Assembly (NCBI RefSeq): GCF_051020975.1
Contig: NC_135034.1
Coordinates: forward strand, 8,618,001 to 8,682,000
DNA: 64,000 nt
Reading direction: 5' to 3'
Source of the DNA: Osmia lignaria lignaria
Lineage: Eukaryota; Arthropoda; Insecta; Hymenoptera; Megachilidae
Both the position numbers and the translations under genes were made by a program. A model generated the notes under the pieces. That model was not told the DNA's origin. It worked only from the letters and a program-made list of their open reading frames with translations, and ran no database searches. Of this stretch, positions 25,836 through 39,000 are shown in pieces. How positions within the stretch are numbered: position 1 is the stretch's first letter; the number at the start of each line of letters is the position of its first letter.

Positions 25836-25973
25836 GCATTGTTCGTTGCGATGTGCAACCAGACATTTTGTATCAAGAATATCGATGAAACGTTTAGATA
25901 GTCATTTTTAATGATCTTTTACCTTCAAATTAATACGACATAGGTGGTATTCTGTGCTACTTTTATGTCATGA
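25836..25973 (+). repeat. Single copy of the dispersed repeat found as an inverted pair at 6.1-6.4 kb
   Basis: Aligned by eye without gaps, 25870-25973 matches the reverse complement of 6113-6216 at about 76 of 104 positions. The preceding 34 bases match 6217-6250 (reverse complement) at about 23 of 34. It ends in TACTTTTATGTCATGA, identical to both other copies. No second inverted arm is visible nearby, so this is a solo unit. Confidence 0.8.
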
Positions 25974-28900
25974 TCGTCAGACTTTCCAACGCTTGCATTC
26001 TTTGCATACCTACAAACATGTTTGTTTTAAGCGTTGGATCGCGATGATCCTGGACACACGACACACATATCCTCGTGTTCTCGTTAAACGACTAACGATA
26101 TTTCAGCGTCGAGGCTACCAGGACGATTAACGTCCCTGCAAAACTGTGACACGCGAATTTACGGGCTAAGCCGGTGTAATGTCGGCTCCTAGTCGGCCGT
26201 TGTCCTGGAAAGCCTACTCTTCGACAATTTATTTCCATTTTAGCCTTTCCATTAAATGGAAGAAATTTTCTATATTTTTAAACTCCTCGTGTTGCGAAAT
26301 TTTTCCAAGTCTCGCAATGTTTAGATAATGATTTTTCGTCGATTCTTTCACGATAATTGAAGTGGATTAAAATTTATACGCGGGTAGAGAGTGGCGGAAA
26401 GAAAGCGTACATAAACAGGGCGAAAAAGAGCTTTGATGCTATAAATCCGTAGTCCTCCTGACCTTGTTAAACCCGTATCTCGGGAAGATCTTCAGCACGT
26501 ACGGCAGGTTTCAAGAGCATACTTGCCACCTGGCGGCGAAGTAACTTCGCTCGTCCCTCCTCACCCTCTCGCTTCACCTTATCCTTCTCCTTTCTTCCTT
26601 TCGCAGTTACGCGACAAAAACTAGTCGCATGCTTAGCTAAATGCTCTCCCGTTCGTTGTCCTTGGTCCTCGTCCTTTTAGAAAGATGCCGAAGCCCTCTT
26701 GTTTCTTCTCGGGACGCTATCCCGTTCCCTTCGCCACGTTGCCCGCGTTCCATCAACCATCGATCTACGAATCCACCGGAGAACTCGCGAATTTTAGAAT
26801 TCGTTTTTCAATTTCTTCCGAAGAATATTCCGAGGATATTTCGAAAATTCCAAGGCAACGTCGTCGTGAAACGAACGAAAACGCACGCTAAATTACGCGT
26901 CGCGTTCGTACGGAGTTCTCGATACACGAGTAAAAAAGGATTCCCGATCGAACGATAAATCGACTTCTCCACGGTTCGATTCACCGTTCCCTCCTGTCAG
27001 CCGCGATAACGCGCCAAGAAACTCGCCGACTTAAGCTCGTTGAAGAAGAAAAAAAAAAAAGGAAGAAGAAAGAAAGCATCCATATCGTGGCGACGTGACG
27101 TTCCATCGCTGGATAAGCGGAATAAATTTCGAAGAAAGAGCGGCGTACGTATCCTTCGCAGGATAATCGGAATGAAAGGAAAGGAAGACAATGGCGAAGG
27201 AAGAAAATCGCGAGGAAACGGGAACGACGAACCGTTATTCCATCTTGCACCGGACATAGATCATACTCGGTTGCAAGTCGCGACTGTGATTATGATGTCA
27301 TTCCGTCACGCGCCATCAAGCATCACAGTCGATGATTACGATGGTTCCTTTCTTCCTCCGTGCTCGTCATCGTCGGCTCATAGCATTCAACGAGGTGACG
27401 GGCTAAAATAAGGATTGTCTTTCAGAATAGAATAATAACCCATTGGTGGTTTGCTCATAAGGGTTGCATCTCTTCTAGTATAAAATTGACCAAAAAAAGA
27501 TTTCTTACATTTTTAATTTTTTATTCAACTCCTTTGAAATCAATTATTCTTTCTAAACACAATGGCGCTACTTGGACGATTAACGGCTAATTAAGAATCC
27601 TTGTTTCTTTTTCAATTAATCGGTCGCACCTGCCGCAATCGATTCCTGTACGTCGCAGGAGCAAGCGTCCAAGAAACGCGATAACGGGAAGGAAGTAAGG
27701 ACATTTAATGACAGTAATGAAAACGAAGCGACTGTCTCGTTAAAAGCCATAAGGACTCGTGTTTGATAAATGGGATCACGTATACGGGCGGGGTAGCCGC
27801 AGTTTGTCATTTTGCATAATGCGATCCTTGAAGGTTTCTTTATCACCGTATCGCTGGAAAATGAAATCTGTCACCTTTATGTAGGCTGATTCTATCTGAA
27901 CGTATTGGAAATTGATTAATTATTGACAGGTTAGAGAGTTATGAATTAAAATTGAAATTACTTGGAAAGGGTGTACGTGTGGAACGGTATGGACTGGTTT
28001 AATCGAGATTGAAAGTCTATTTTTTATTTTTCATATTTTATTTTAAATAAGTGTTTCCTTAAAACAAGTTAGGAAAACATTAGATGATGTAACCAGAATC
28101 ATACACGCTTGCGTATGGTATAATAGGGTCGGCGTACTCGAGATTCTCTCTATAATTTGGCCATTTCGAGCCATTATACGCGATATATCCGGGCAACCCC
28201 GCTACCACTTTCCCAAGGGACCGTTTTCCCTCCTTTTTCCTTTCACAATGAAACGGACGAGCCGACAGCTGCCTCCTGCGGGACACGCGCCAATGCTGGC
28301 CTCATGAAAACGCAGCTTGTGCCTATTTCCATCTCTCCTTTTCAAAAGGGATTCCCTCTCTGTTGGGCACACCTCTTGAATATAGGCTACGGTCTGACAG
28401 CACGAGCACGTGTGGCTTATTTTGACACAGACAGAAAAATATGTATTTCGGATTTGTTCAGGGAAAGGTGAACAATTTTAGATGATGAAAGAGGAATTAT
28501 GAAACGGCTATGGTTTTGAAGAAATTTTATGATTAAAGAAAATGAGGACTTTGGGTCAGTTGGTATGGTATTTTTTTTTTCTTTTTCTTAGAATCATTGT
28601 TCTTTGTACCAGAAATTGACTAACACCCTGTGTACTCAATCGAACCGTGAAAAATATAACAATCTATCTTTAGATAACGAAACAACGATGAGAGAAAAAC
28701 AATGGGCAAAAAATCATTTGCAGAGAAACTTTATTAATGTTCGTTTCTGGTCGAACGATCCAGACGGTAAATTAAAATCGTCGTGTAATCGTTGGAACGA
28801 CGTATTTTCGTTGTTTCCCAGCCAGTAGAAACGTTGAAACATATCAAGTTCCACGAAACGGCCCGGTCGGAACAATTATTTACGGCAAGCCAAGGAAATA

Positions 28901-29305
28901 TATACATCTCTCTTCTGCTTTCCTTATTTTTCTTCAGCAATGTGCTCGCGAAGGGAGAGACGAGTCGAGAGCGGGCCGAGGATTCATTCGGTCGGTTTTT
29001 GCGCAACTCGTCGTTTCGCTAAACCCTCTTCTTCTTCTTCTCTTTTCTTCGGACCCTCTCTTCCTGAGACAAGCCTCTCAGCCGGTCATTGATTCGACGT
29101 AGATCTCGAGAGATCGGATCCTCTCGTGCGAAGCATCCTTTCAGTCCTCATTGAAATACCTTCTCTCTTTACCTTCCCATCTGTTTTTATTCTTGCTGCT
29201 AAACCTCTCTTCTTCTTGATAATTCTCGTTTGTCTCCTCCACGATGGTTGAAAAACGCGATAATTGTCTGACCGTGTAGGATAATATTTTATGGAATTTA
29301 ACCCG
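25974..29305. other. Non-coding region
   Basis: GC-richer at about 26500-27250, including a poly-A/GAA purine tract at about 27040-27080, and AT-rich elsewhere. Pyrimidine-rich TTTCC/TTCTT stretches occur near 28900-29070. Open frames are short and unrecognised. Confidence 0.6.
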
Positions 29306-29697
29306 CTTGAAAATTGACGCAAGAATAGGAGGATAGATAAGGGTTGAAAATAATGAGTCAACACGTTGAATGGTGGAAAGGTCATTCGTGATCGATACTT
29401 GGTAGGTCCTGACGGAGTAGATATACCGTTTCGTGCTTAGATATACAAATTGTAGAAATTTCAAGTATACACGGTGAACTTTGAAAAATCGATCTAAACT
29501 CAGATCTTGAAAATTAGTGCAAGAAGTGGAGGATAGATAAGGGTTGAAAATAATGAGTCAACACGTTGAATGGTGGAAAGGTCATTCGTGATCGATACTT
29601 GTTAAGTCCTGACAGAGTAGATCTACTGCTTAGATATACAAATTGTAGAAATTCAAGCACCCAGGGTGGAGTTTTGAAAAATCGTCCTAAATTCAGA
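29306..29697. repeat. 200-bp tandem duplication
   Basis: Unit 1 is 29306-29505 and unit 2 is 29506 to about 29697, so the period is 200 bases. Long stretches are identical, for example the sequence through ATGAGTCAACACGTTGAATG. Unit 2 lacks about 8 bases present in unit 1 near 29422-29434, and the 3' ends are more diverged. No coding potential is shared by the units. Confidence 0.93.
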
Positions 29698-32600
29698 AGG
29701 TTAACATATCGACCGCCATAGGGAAAATGGGTATCAGTAGTAAGACTCTATAACAGCAGTCATTAATACGTTGATCGATACAGTTGAAACAGCGATGCCG
29801 GTCGCTAATGATCCTTATCGCAACCCCTATACATTTATCAATTGTTTCTGGGAAAAATGAAGGACACAAGCAGTTTGGTATTTAAAATATCACATGCAGG
29901 AACAGTGACCGCTCGTTGCGCTACCGGTCGAGCGACATTATGCTGGCTAGATGTGTCCCGAGGATAGGATTACTCAACGACACCGGAGACTCGTGAAAAC
30001 CGAGCGTTAAGGCCTTTAAATCCGGTATCAAGAAGAACCGTGACGATTGCGTGTCTCAGGGCTCGCTGAATTGCGCCTCACACCGTCCGGAGTAAACAGT
30101 TGCATCGAGCTCGGACGAGTTTTCAACCGAGCGACGCCGACTTCGATGCATCTCCCGCGTTGTCGCGCGAAATTACCACCATCGCTGCAATCAGAGTTTC
30201 CCTTCGCTTATCGATATTAGACCATATCGCTCTCTGCTTATCAGTCGCTATTATAAAAAAAGACTGATGAAGTTAATTGTTTTCCACAATTTTTCGTGGA
30301 ATTGAAACAGTAACAGAAGAGATCGAATGATCAGGAAATGCGACGCAGAATCATCGTCGAATCAATCTCACGAAGGGTTGAGAAGTATCTGCGTCGAAAA
30401 ATTTGAACGATCAGCTGTTGAAGGCATCCGCTTGCGCATCCGTGCTGGACCCTCCCTATTCGAGGGACTGGGATCTTATTTTGAGGGTTATATCGTGGAA
30501 GAGAGATGGATGAAAGGAAGGGAGGAAAGTGTTTCATCCGGAACCCAGTGGAGTCGTCGCTCATCCTACCTGATCCCAGTCCTTAAATACAGGGTAGTTA
30601 TTTAAGACGAAGAATGAACAAAATTATAAATGCCAGATATGAAATGCCTGATACTTTAACGCATTATCTATCAGCTGCAAATGAAATAGATAAGCACTGT
30701 CACGTTATAACTAAAAATTGAAACAGTGATTTTCTTCTTATCGAAGAACCACGAAGCAACATCCTTATTTCTCTTCCACGGTGTCTCTGGCTCGGCGCAT
30801 TCTACTCGCTTCTCCCGCCGTCTTTCCGCTGCATTCCGTGGCGAGAGAGCATCAAGACCGTAAGAGCCGTCTATTTAGTAAGCTGTAAATCAACGCGAGT
30901 CGTCTCTTTGACTAACGGCCGTACCGGCACCGTGCTTTCCATTCTCTCCTCGTCTCTTTCCTCTTCCTGTCCCGCTCGTGTTCCTCTTTCTCCGACTGGT
31001 TGCGAGTAGCCCGAAGGAATTTCGCCGATTCGAAGCGTCGATACCTGTGGCGAGATTCATGTAAATCCACGTGGACGTTCGGGTAACATCCCGGTGATCG
31101 GTGCCGTCAATAAAACCGCGTCCTCCGCGAATTGATCAGCCATCTTGTAGCGCGTAGGCGTTGCATTTGAAACGTAGAAGAAGAAGAGGTATAGCCGAGG
31201 ACTTTGATCACGTTGTAACAATAACAACGTCTACACGAGCAAGAATTATCGCGTGTGTCGTTCGCCGGCTAAGTGTTAATATTTAAAGCAGCAGCTGTTT
31301 CGCATACTTCATTCTGACATTACCTTGAACGTACCGACCATACAGTATTTCTACGTCGCATTACGGAGAAACCGAGACCACTTTATTTGTATAGCTGTCG
31401 TTATCAAAGGGTTAACATGTCACGAGCCAAGTGCAAGCGGTATTATATTTACGATCCAACCCTTTGAACACGAATCGTCCGGAATTTGAAATTTCTAGTT
31501 AAAAAGAAAATTCATTATATTTCCAAGTTAGCTATCAGTCTAATAACCACCCTCGAACCGTCTCTGTATTCAACGACTGCTAACTACCCCTACGAGTCTC
31601 GAACCCTTTTCTCTCGCTCTGGGCACCCTCCATAATCCCATCCAGCTGAAACCTCATGTACCAAGCGACATTAACTCGATCTACGAACACGAGATCGATT
31701 TCCAAGTAACCAGAGTCGTTCGCAGCTAATGAGATCCGGGGAAAAAATGGCGGCGAGGTCCGATTCGATCCGGCGATTGCTCAAACGCGTTACCCCTACC
31801 CCCCTTTACCAGGGGGTCAAAGTTGCACGTTCGATCAGGATCGTGTAATTAGGATAGGCGCAGAAAGTCGATGGAGGCACGTGCCGACGAAACCGAGCTA
31901 CTATCCTCTATCTTTCTTCGTCTGTTCTGTAGACGCGAGAATGTAACGCTACAGTCGAACAAGGCCGTATGGTCGAGCTAGAGATACGATCGATGGAGCC
32001 ACGAGAGGAGAGCAATTTACGCAAAGGTGGCCGAACAACGCTATAGATCGGTAATGGTTTCCTAGAAAACTACGTCTACGAAGCTGCGGCTGACCGGGGT
32101 CCCTGATTATTGGCTACGGTTTAAGAGGCGAATAATACCCTCCTCCGCGAGACGATTATGTAAGGCGATGCGATTGCGACACGATGCACGAAGAATAATA
32201 AGGTGTCCTTAGATCATTCATGTAAATGAACTAAGAATTCTTAGTAGAATTTCAGGGGAAAAATATGGAAATGGATTCTTCAACCCTTAATCCTTGATTA
32301 TTCAAGCTATCACAGAGAAATATTAATATATGGCCACACATAGGATCTTAAGCATCTAGATCCTTAATAAAACTAGAACTGAACAAAATTTTTATAGGAA
32401 ATTGATAAAGGGATTCCCCCCAACCCTTAGCTCTTTGCTGCAATCGCAGAGTAAACTACAATTGTAACAGTTCAAATGGTAATGCGAAAAGTTAGACGAA
32501 TTTCTTCGGTCAGAGAAGTCGAAGAAGAAGAAAAAGAAAACGAGGACTTTCGAACAGCACGTAGAATGTAACGGAGGCCGAAGGTCTAACCCACCACCTG

Positions 32601-35600
32601 TTGCACAATCGACCAAAAGTCACGCATGAAAGGAGATTAAGGGAGGTCTCCTTTTCCCGTTGCTACACTACTGCACGCGGATTCGCACTGTAATTGTTTC
32701 GTCCGCAATGAACCGGCGAGTTTGTCGGCCCGTGACTATCTCGTGATTGTCCCGCATGTTAATGGATTCGAGTGTCGTAACTGTTGGCTGCTCTTAATTG
32801 CTCTAATACTTTGCTTGGAACCTTCGTTCGACGAACGAAACGATTTTCTTCCAGGTAAATACATTAAATACCGTCGCTTCGTTAACGGGGCACTCGGGAC
32901 TTCAACTCTTCTTAAATTTAATTGATGGTACGTTTAAATCGTACTGTATTTCTAATTGATTACTGGAAAATTTTGCTGCCACGTGTCTCTGCTTAGGCCA
33001 AGGTGTATTTTTTTCAAATAGAACCGATGATCAAGCACACAGTATCGGGTGATCGAAATATAGGTACTCTTGAAAACTAAGTGACGTAAAAATCTAATGT
33101 TAGATAATTACGCGTATCATTATCGATAACAAGGTCCAAAGACTGTCACTGCTTATCAAACTTGTTTCTTGATTGTACCAAATTAATTCGTCTAATCCCA
33201 CCGATTTGATTACTGATAAAATCTTATCTATAACAACGTGATAGAGTATACTTTGAAAAAAGAAAGAAAGATTTATTAAGAGCAAAAGTCTTGAATGCTC
33301 GTCTTTAACACCTTATTTAGCGTATAATGTGAAGCTTTTACGAGATTACTTGGTTTGCTATGAAAGCAGTGATACGAGCTTTGGGCGCACCATTTGTAAG
33401 CAGCAACTCGCTCTTATCTGCGACAAAATACAGGCCGATGGTGACACGGGGTCCGCAGATAAGGTGTATGCCATTCAAAATGGACGACCCGACGGGTCAT
33501 GCCCTCGTGAACGAATTTCCGAGGCAACCGGTCGATATAGATGGCAGTTGTCAAAGATTTCCTCTTGTTAGAGGAACTCTAGGTATCATTGGTTTCCTTT
33601 CAAAGACAAAATGACGATCGGTTGCTTCAGTTGAAAAATTCTTTTCGTTAAATATTAGAAAAGTATTGTTCTTTGGCTCTTTTATAGCTTTCAGAAATAG
33701 CCGCGACAGATATGCAGTTTTTTCTGATTTCATCTGATTATCAAATGTCTTTCTTCATTAGACAGTTAACGATTTCAGATGGATCGAACTTATAAAAAAT
33801 AGGTTAACACAATTTTGTGAATCTGGTTAGGAGTTATTTCCAAGCAATTTGCAGACAGACTTTAATAAGTAACGTACTCATTTTGGGAACAAGAAATCGA
33901 GAGCATTGGGAGACTTTTAAAATGTGATTGAAAAATACACAAGAACGAGAAAGATGTGCTTCAAATTAGCTATCTCAGTAGTAAAATCGAAATTCGATCA
34001 AAGATTCATGGAATAAGTTAAACTTAAACATAATAGAACATGATTCTTAAATGAATTCTTAGAATTCACGTCTGTATTTTACAATAAGAACATAGTTGAA
34101 ATTCAAAGTTGAAATCCTCCAATATGTATCAGTCTTCGAGAGATTCGTTTCAGTTCTCTTGAAATATTCAATTAATGATTATTCATTCAGAACCTTCAGC
34201 AGTTCTAGATTATTATGTGGTACTTTAAATTAAAATTTAACAAAACCAATAGAGTTGATAAAATTTTACTATAATAACCTGTAACTGTCTAAAGAAAAAT
34301 ATAAAAAGGGTTGAAAGTGAAAACTGAGCGACCGAATCCTGAAGGAAAATCGTAATTTTTCTGACGACCGAGCGATTTCAAGGGTGCTTCCCTTTTTTCA
34401 TCTTTAATCCCGGCCACGTGCTCCTCGTGTGTCTTGAAGAGACGTCGACAGGATCATCGCAGCTGCCGCAAGGATATATAGGAGCATCTGGTCGTTGGAC
34501 GATCGCAAGATCGCCAACCTTGCGGCTCCTGAGGCAGGTCGAGAAGGTCTGCAGGGCGATAAAGAGGAAGATGAAAAGGAAGAAGAAAGAAAGAGATAAA
34601 ATCGGTGGCCTGTCGAGTGGGCTGTTCTCCAAATAGCTCCACCTGCCCTCGCGATGCTAACGCTCTGCTCATCCCCGAACTACCGATTAACCGGCCACTT
34701 TCTGACCCGTGGATCACATTAAACATCGACGTTGGATATAGCAAACTATAATTTTTCAATTATACCAAAGCTATTTCAAAGCATAGATATAGTAAAGATA
34801 TGTATTTCTAAGTTACATTATCTCGTGACGAGTATCATCATCGACTAGATTTTCTGGGAATAGAGAGTACGTTGATTTATTAATTCATCAGGAGAGTCGA
34901 CGTTGGATTGAACGTATAATGAAAAAGAAAATGCGACACAATGAGACGGGTAATTCTGGATGTCCCAGAAAACTGGGAAAAGCGCGATGAACTCGACGAT
35001 ACGTACGTGTCGTCCAACGAGAAATTTCAACCTTTAGTTTTCTCTCGTGAAGAGAAGCGGAGAGCTCGTTCCCGAATACTCTCTGCACCGAAATTCAAGC
35101 GTATTCTCCTCTCGGATGAAATTTCCACTCGTATATTATGTACCAGCTACGGTTTTATAATTCTTCTTTGCTTCCATGTTCCATTGAATTTTTATAATAA
35201 TACTTAATATACTACAAAAATAATTTTTTTAAATTTTCAATTTTAAGAAAAGGAAAAATTTCAAAATAACAAATTCAACGAAATTTCCTATTCGTCCCCC
35301 CAGAAAACGTGGTTTAACGAGAGAAGCGATCCTTCGTGTCTGTTAACAGTCCCAGTTTTGCCTCTTCACCCCATACCATTCGCGTGCAATCTTGTCCTCT
35401 CCCCGCTCACCCTTTCGATCCCTTCCATCTGCGACCTCTATTAAGCGTTATATTCCGCTATCCAGCAGCGATGGAGGATAGTTCCAGTGTATTGGCATGC
35501 TGAAATACGGGGCGCGTTCGAAGCGCCGGCAGCCGTCAGGGTATTGATTTACAATGCTTACTCCACTCCACAGCAACTCCCATAACTACAGAGCCCTTCT

Positions 35601-35787
35601 CCATCTCTGTCTCTCCCTTGTGCTTGTTCCGCGCACCCTTTACCCTGACTGTCGCTGATTTCCTCCGTTGATTCTCTCCTCCAACACGGCGATCTATCGC
35701 CGATCTCGGTCGTCAGCTTTTCGACGCGAGCGTGAAGCCGATGGATACACCACGCGTTCGATCGATCAGAGTTCAACGGTAAATGGC
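29698..35787. other. Non-coding region
   Basis: Mixed composition with CpG-richer parts near 29900-30220, 30760-31150 and 31560-32160. It includes AAGGGTTAA at 31407-31415. Open frames at 33329-33614 and 34378-34760 overlap on two strands or frames and match nothing I know. No gene recognised. Confidence 0.6.
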
Positions 35788-36092
35788 GATGAAAGTTTGG
35801 AGATCTGAGTCGAAAGGGAAATTTGAGGATTCGAGGGAGGAAACTTAAGGATGAAGCGATGGAACTCCTAGTTAGTTAAGGGTTGACGCGAGTTAAGGGA
35901 AGTTAAACCGTGGAGTCGGAGCGATGAAACGTTGAGGGTTGAAGATAGGGAACTTAACGCGATGAAGGTTGATAAGTTGAAACTTAGAACATTTAGAGTT
36001 GAAGTACTGAAACTTAGAAGGTTGAGAGTCCGAGCGTTGAAACTTAACGCGTTAAAATTTGATATGACAGAACTGAAAGCTTTGAAAGTTGA
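35788..36092. repeat. Degenerate short-period repeat, GTTGAAACTTA(GAA) type
   Basis: About 300 bases are built from variants of GTTGAAACTTAGAA, GGAACTTAACGCGATGAA and AGGGTTGAAG, irregularly spaced at roughly 10-40 bases. It looks like an old, decayed minisatellite. No long open frame. Confidence 0.65.
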
Positions 36093-39000
36093 CCTACGCT
36101 TTTAAAAAAATAAAATATCTTCCTAAACGACTTTTGATCCATATCCAAAAAACTAGTCAACAATTTAGCCTTGTCCCATCAATATGAATGAACAACAGAA
36201 AAATATATGAAATCTCGATGAAAAGGTGACCCAGATTTCCGGCAGAAATTTATTTTCAAGGGGACATTCACCGATTGTACATCGTATCATATTTTCATCG
36301 AACCATACGATGCTTTTCGAGAATATTGCGAGGATTTGTAACGCCGGGAAACGTCTGATTTTTGATGATCAACGTGAAATGAATATTTAAGAGAGATTCC
36401 TCTTCTATCGTTTTTCCTCGTCGCTTTGTTTGTATCGACCTGTATCGATGTCCTACTTTACCTATTCCCTTTCTTTCGAACTCGAACGCAACGTAAAAAT
36501 CGTTGAAAACTGTTCGTATAATGCAGTAGAAAAGTTTAAAAATACTCTTCTTCATAATCCCGACTTGATATCAAAGTTTATTGGACCAAACTGGTTTCTT
36601 TCTATAAGATCATAATTTTGCTTTCAAAACGGAACCAAGCCTTCCAGAATGCACCCTTCGGTTTCCTGTTCTAAGCATTCTTTTACAATACCGAAAAGCT
36701 AAGTCTTCGGTGCAGGTACATGGACAAGGGACGATAATAGGTATGCAAATAACGCTTGCTTGGATGACTAAGAAATAAGAAGGGAAGTCATCGTGAACTC
36801 ATCGTTTCGTCGTTTCTAAAGTTCTAGCAATCTTATATTGTAGGACAATATTAAATGGATGAAATTAATTTTGTGCATCATGCATTAGGAAAGTGCAATG
36901 TTTAGAAATAAACGAGAAGCTTCTTCTGGGACAAGAGGGTAGTTAAACGGTTTTAAGGAAAATTTGTCTTTAAATTTTGACTGGTCAACGTGTCCAGCAA
37001 ATGTAACCCTTCGAAGATGGTCAAATCGTACCTGCCAAAGAGCAAACAGGGTGGGCACAATAAATATATTTACACCAAGATCGTCGGTGCATTACCGCAA
37101 CTTGGACCGACCCACGTGGCAGCCCACGCAGGGGTCCCAGCCGGAAGTTTATTACCCCGATTATCCGGACTGTAACTCATTTCACGCGGTGCTGTAAACA
37201 GACCATCATCCAAATCCTATCTTCAGCGTATCTTGAACGAACATTCTCTGTCACCCCTTAGAAGGGTAGTTCGCAAGAACCCATTGCCACCATTTTCTGC
37301 TAATATTTAAAAAGCTCTTTTGAATCCTTAACTCAGAGTAAAATTCTTTTTTTTTATATATAATGCCAATAATGTACTAAAGCATAGCATAAAATAGAGA
37401 GCGCGAAATGTCCAAGAGACATTTTAGTTAACAATTACTACCTGAGCCAGTCGGCCGACAGGAAGCAATCGATAAGACGGCTTAAGCAACGGGAGAATTG
37501 TCGTTGACTCGAGGAGCGGAGTGGAGCAAGTGCTAATAACCCAGATGCAAATTGATAGTACTCATTATCATAGCAACGAGTGTACACGTTGGCTCGCGAA
37601 AGGGGCTGCGAGATTTATTTCGCTCGTTTAAATTCCCTCTCCTCTTTTCTCGGCACGCGACGACCAGGAATCTTTCAATGGACAGTGCCATTGTTCCTTG
37701 AGGAACTTAAAGTTTTATTGCAAAATTACTGACATGGCCGGCCCTCTCGTAATAAATGAATTCAATTAAGTCTCAAATCGCGATCTCCCTGGAAATTTTC
37801 TCAAACTCATCGTCAGTCCGCCCCTACTTGTAGAAAGTCAAAGTCCTCAATTGAGTATATTTAAGAATAACAAATAATTTTAGCTTCTATTCAAATAATA
37901 TCATACTCTGATACGGTTCTCTATTCAGGAAGCTTTTGAAAACAATAGCCCTGGTATTACTTCATGTGCAGAGAAAACAGAACCGTGAAAATTGTGAAGA
38001 TTGTAAGAAGAGCACTGCCCGAAAAGGTGTCACCTGTTGAATTCTCAGTTGCTTCGGGAAACACGGTCCGCGCATTTCCTTGGAAATTGCATGTTGTCAC
38101 AATGGGGAGAAATAGAGTGAATAGAGGAAGCAAGCACACTGGAATGATAACAATGATCTAGATCGGGCCTCGATCAAATGGAACAATTTTGTGACATGCG
38201 GAAAATAACACTCGAATCATCCTCTTAAAGAATGATAAAAAACTTTGGGAATTTTTTAAGAAAAACTAATGAAGTCCCTTATCTTACGATTATGAGTAAT
38301 TGTATGATCGTGTATACACTGAAGTGCAGAGATGAACAGGCGAAAATAGAGGCTTGAAATAGGCATCGTTTTTAATTGAAATTACTTCGTAATGGATTGT
38401 TTGTTGTTTTATAGCGATGAATTTGATTGAATGGAACGAAACCTTTGAACGAACGAGAGGAACATTTAAACGAGAAACTGCGGCGGGTGAAACAGAGAGA
38501 ATCGTTCGTTATCTCTAAAGTTGAAACAGAAATAGTTTAATTCTAAAATGTTGCAATTGGAATGGACGATATATTTCAAAGTTTGGAAAACTAGTAGTTT
38601 ATCTACAAATGACAACATTTTTAAAAAGTCCTCCCAAATCATGGTTCCAAATGCCCCCATCTATCTTTTCATCAAATCGACTGCATTTCAGCGTTCAACC
38701 TATTGAAATTCATCCATTTCAAGGAAATAATCGCAAAGCATAGTTTAAACTAAAAATTGGGGGAGGATGGTGTAAAGTGACGTGATAGGATAGGCGCGTG
38801 CACGCGTATCCCGACATGTATACGCACGGTGAGGCACGCACGGCCGCGTATCCTCGGTCTCGCTACGTTCACGCTACGCTAACTCCCCTCCCGTGCCCGC
38901 TTCCCTACCCCTTCATCTATAGCCCCCTCTCTTTCTATCTCTCGCACACCGACTCGTTCGCTATCCGTGCCTCCTGTCCACCCCCACTACACGTACCACG

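Noticed and set aside
36990..37175. 61-codon frame with a globular-looking composition
   Set aside because: Isolated, no splice or promoter context, a second frame is also open, and no family recognised.
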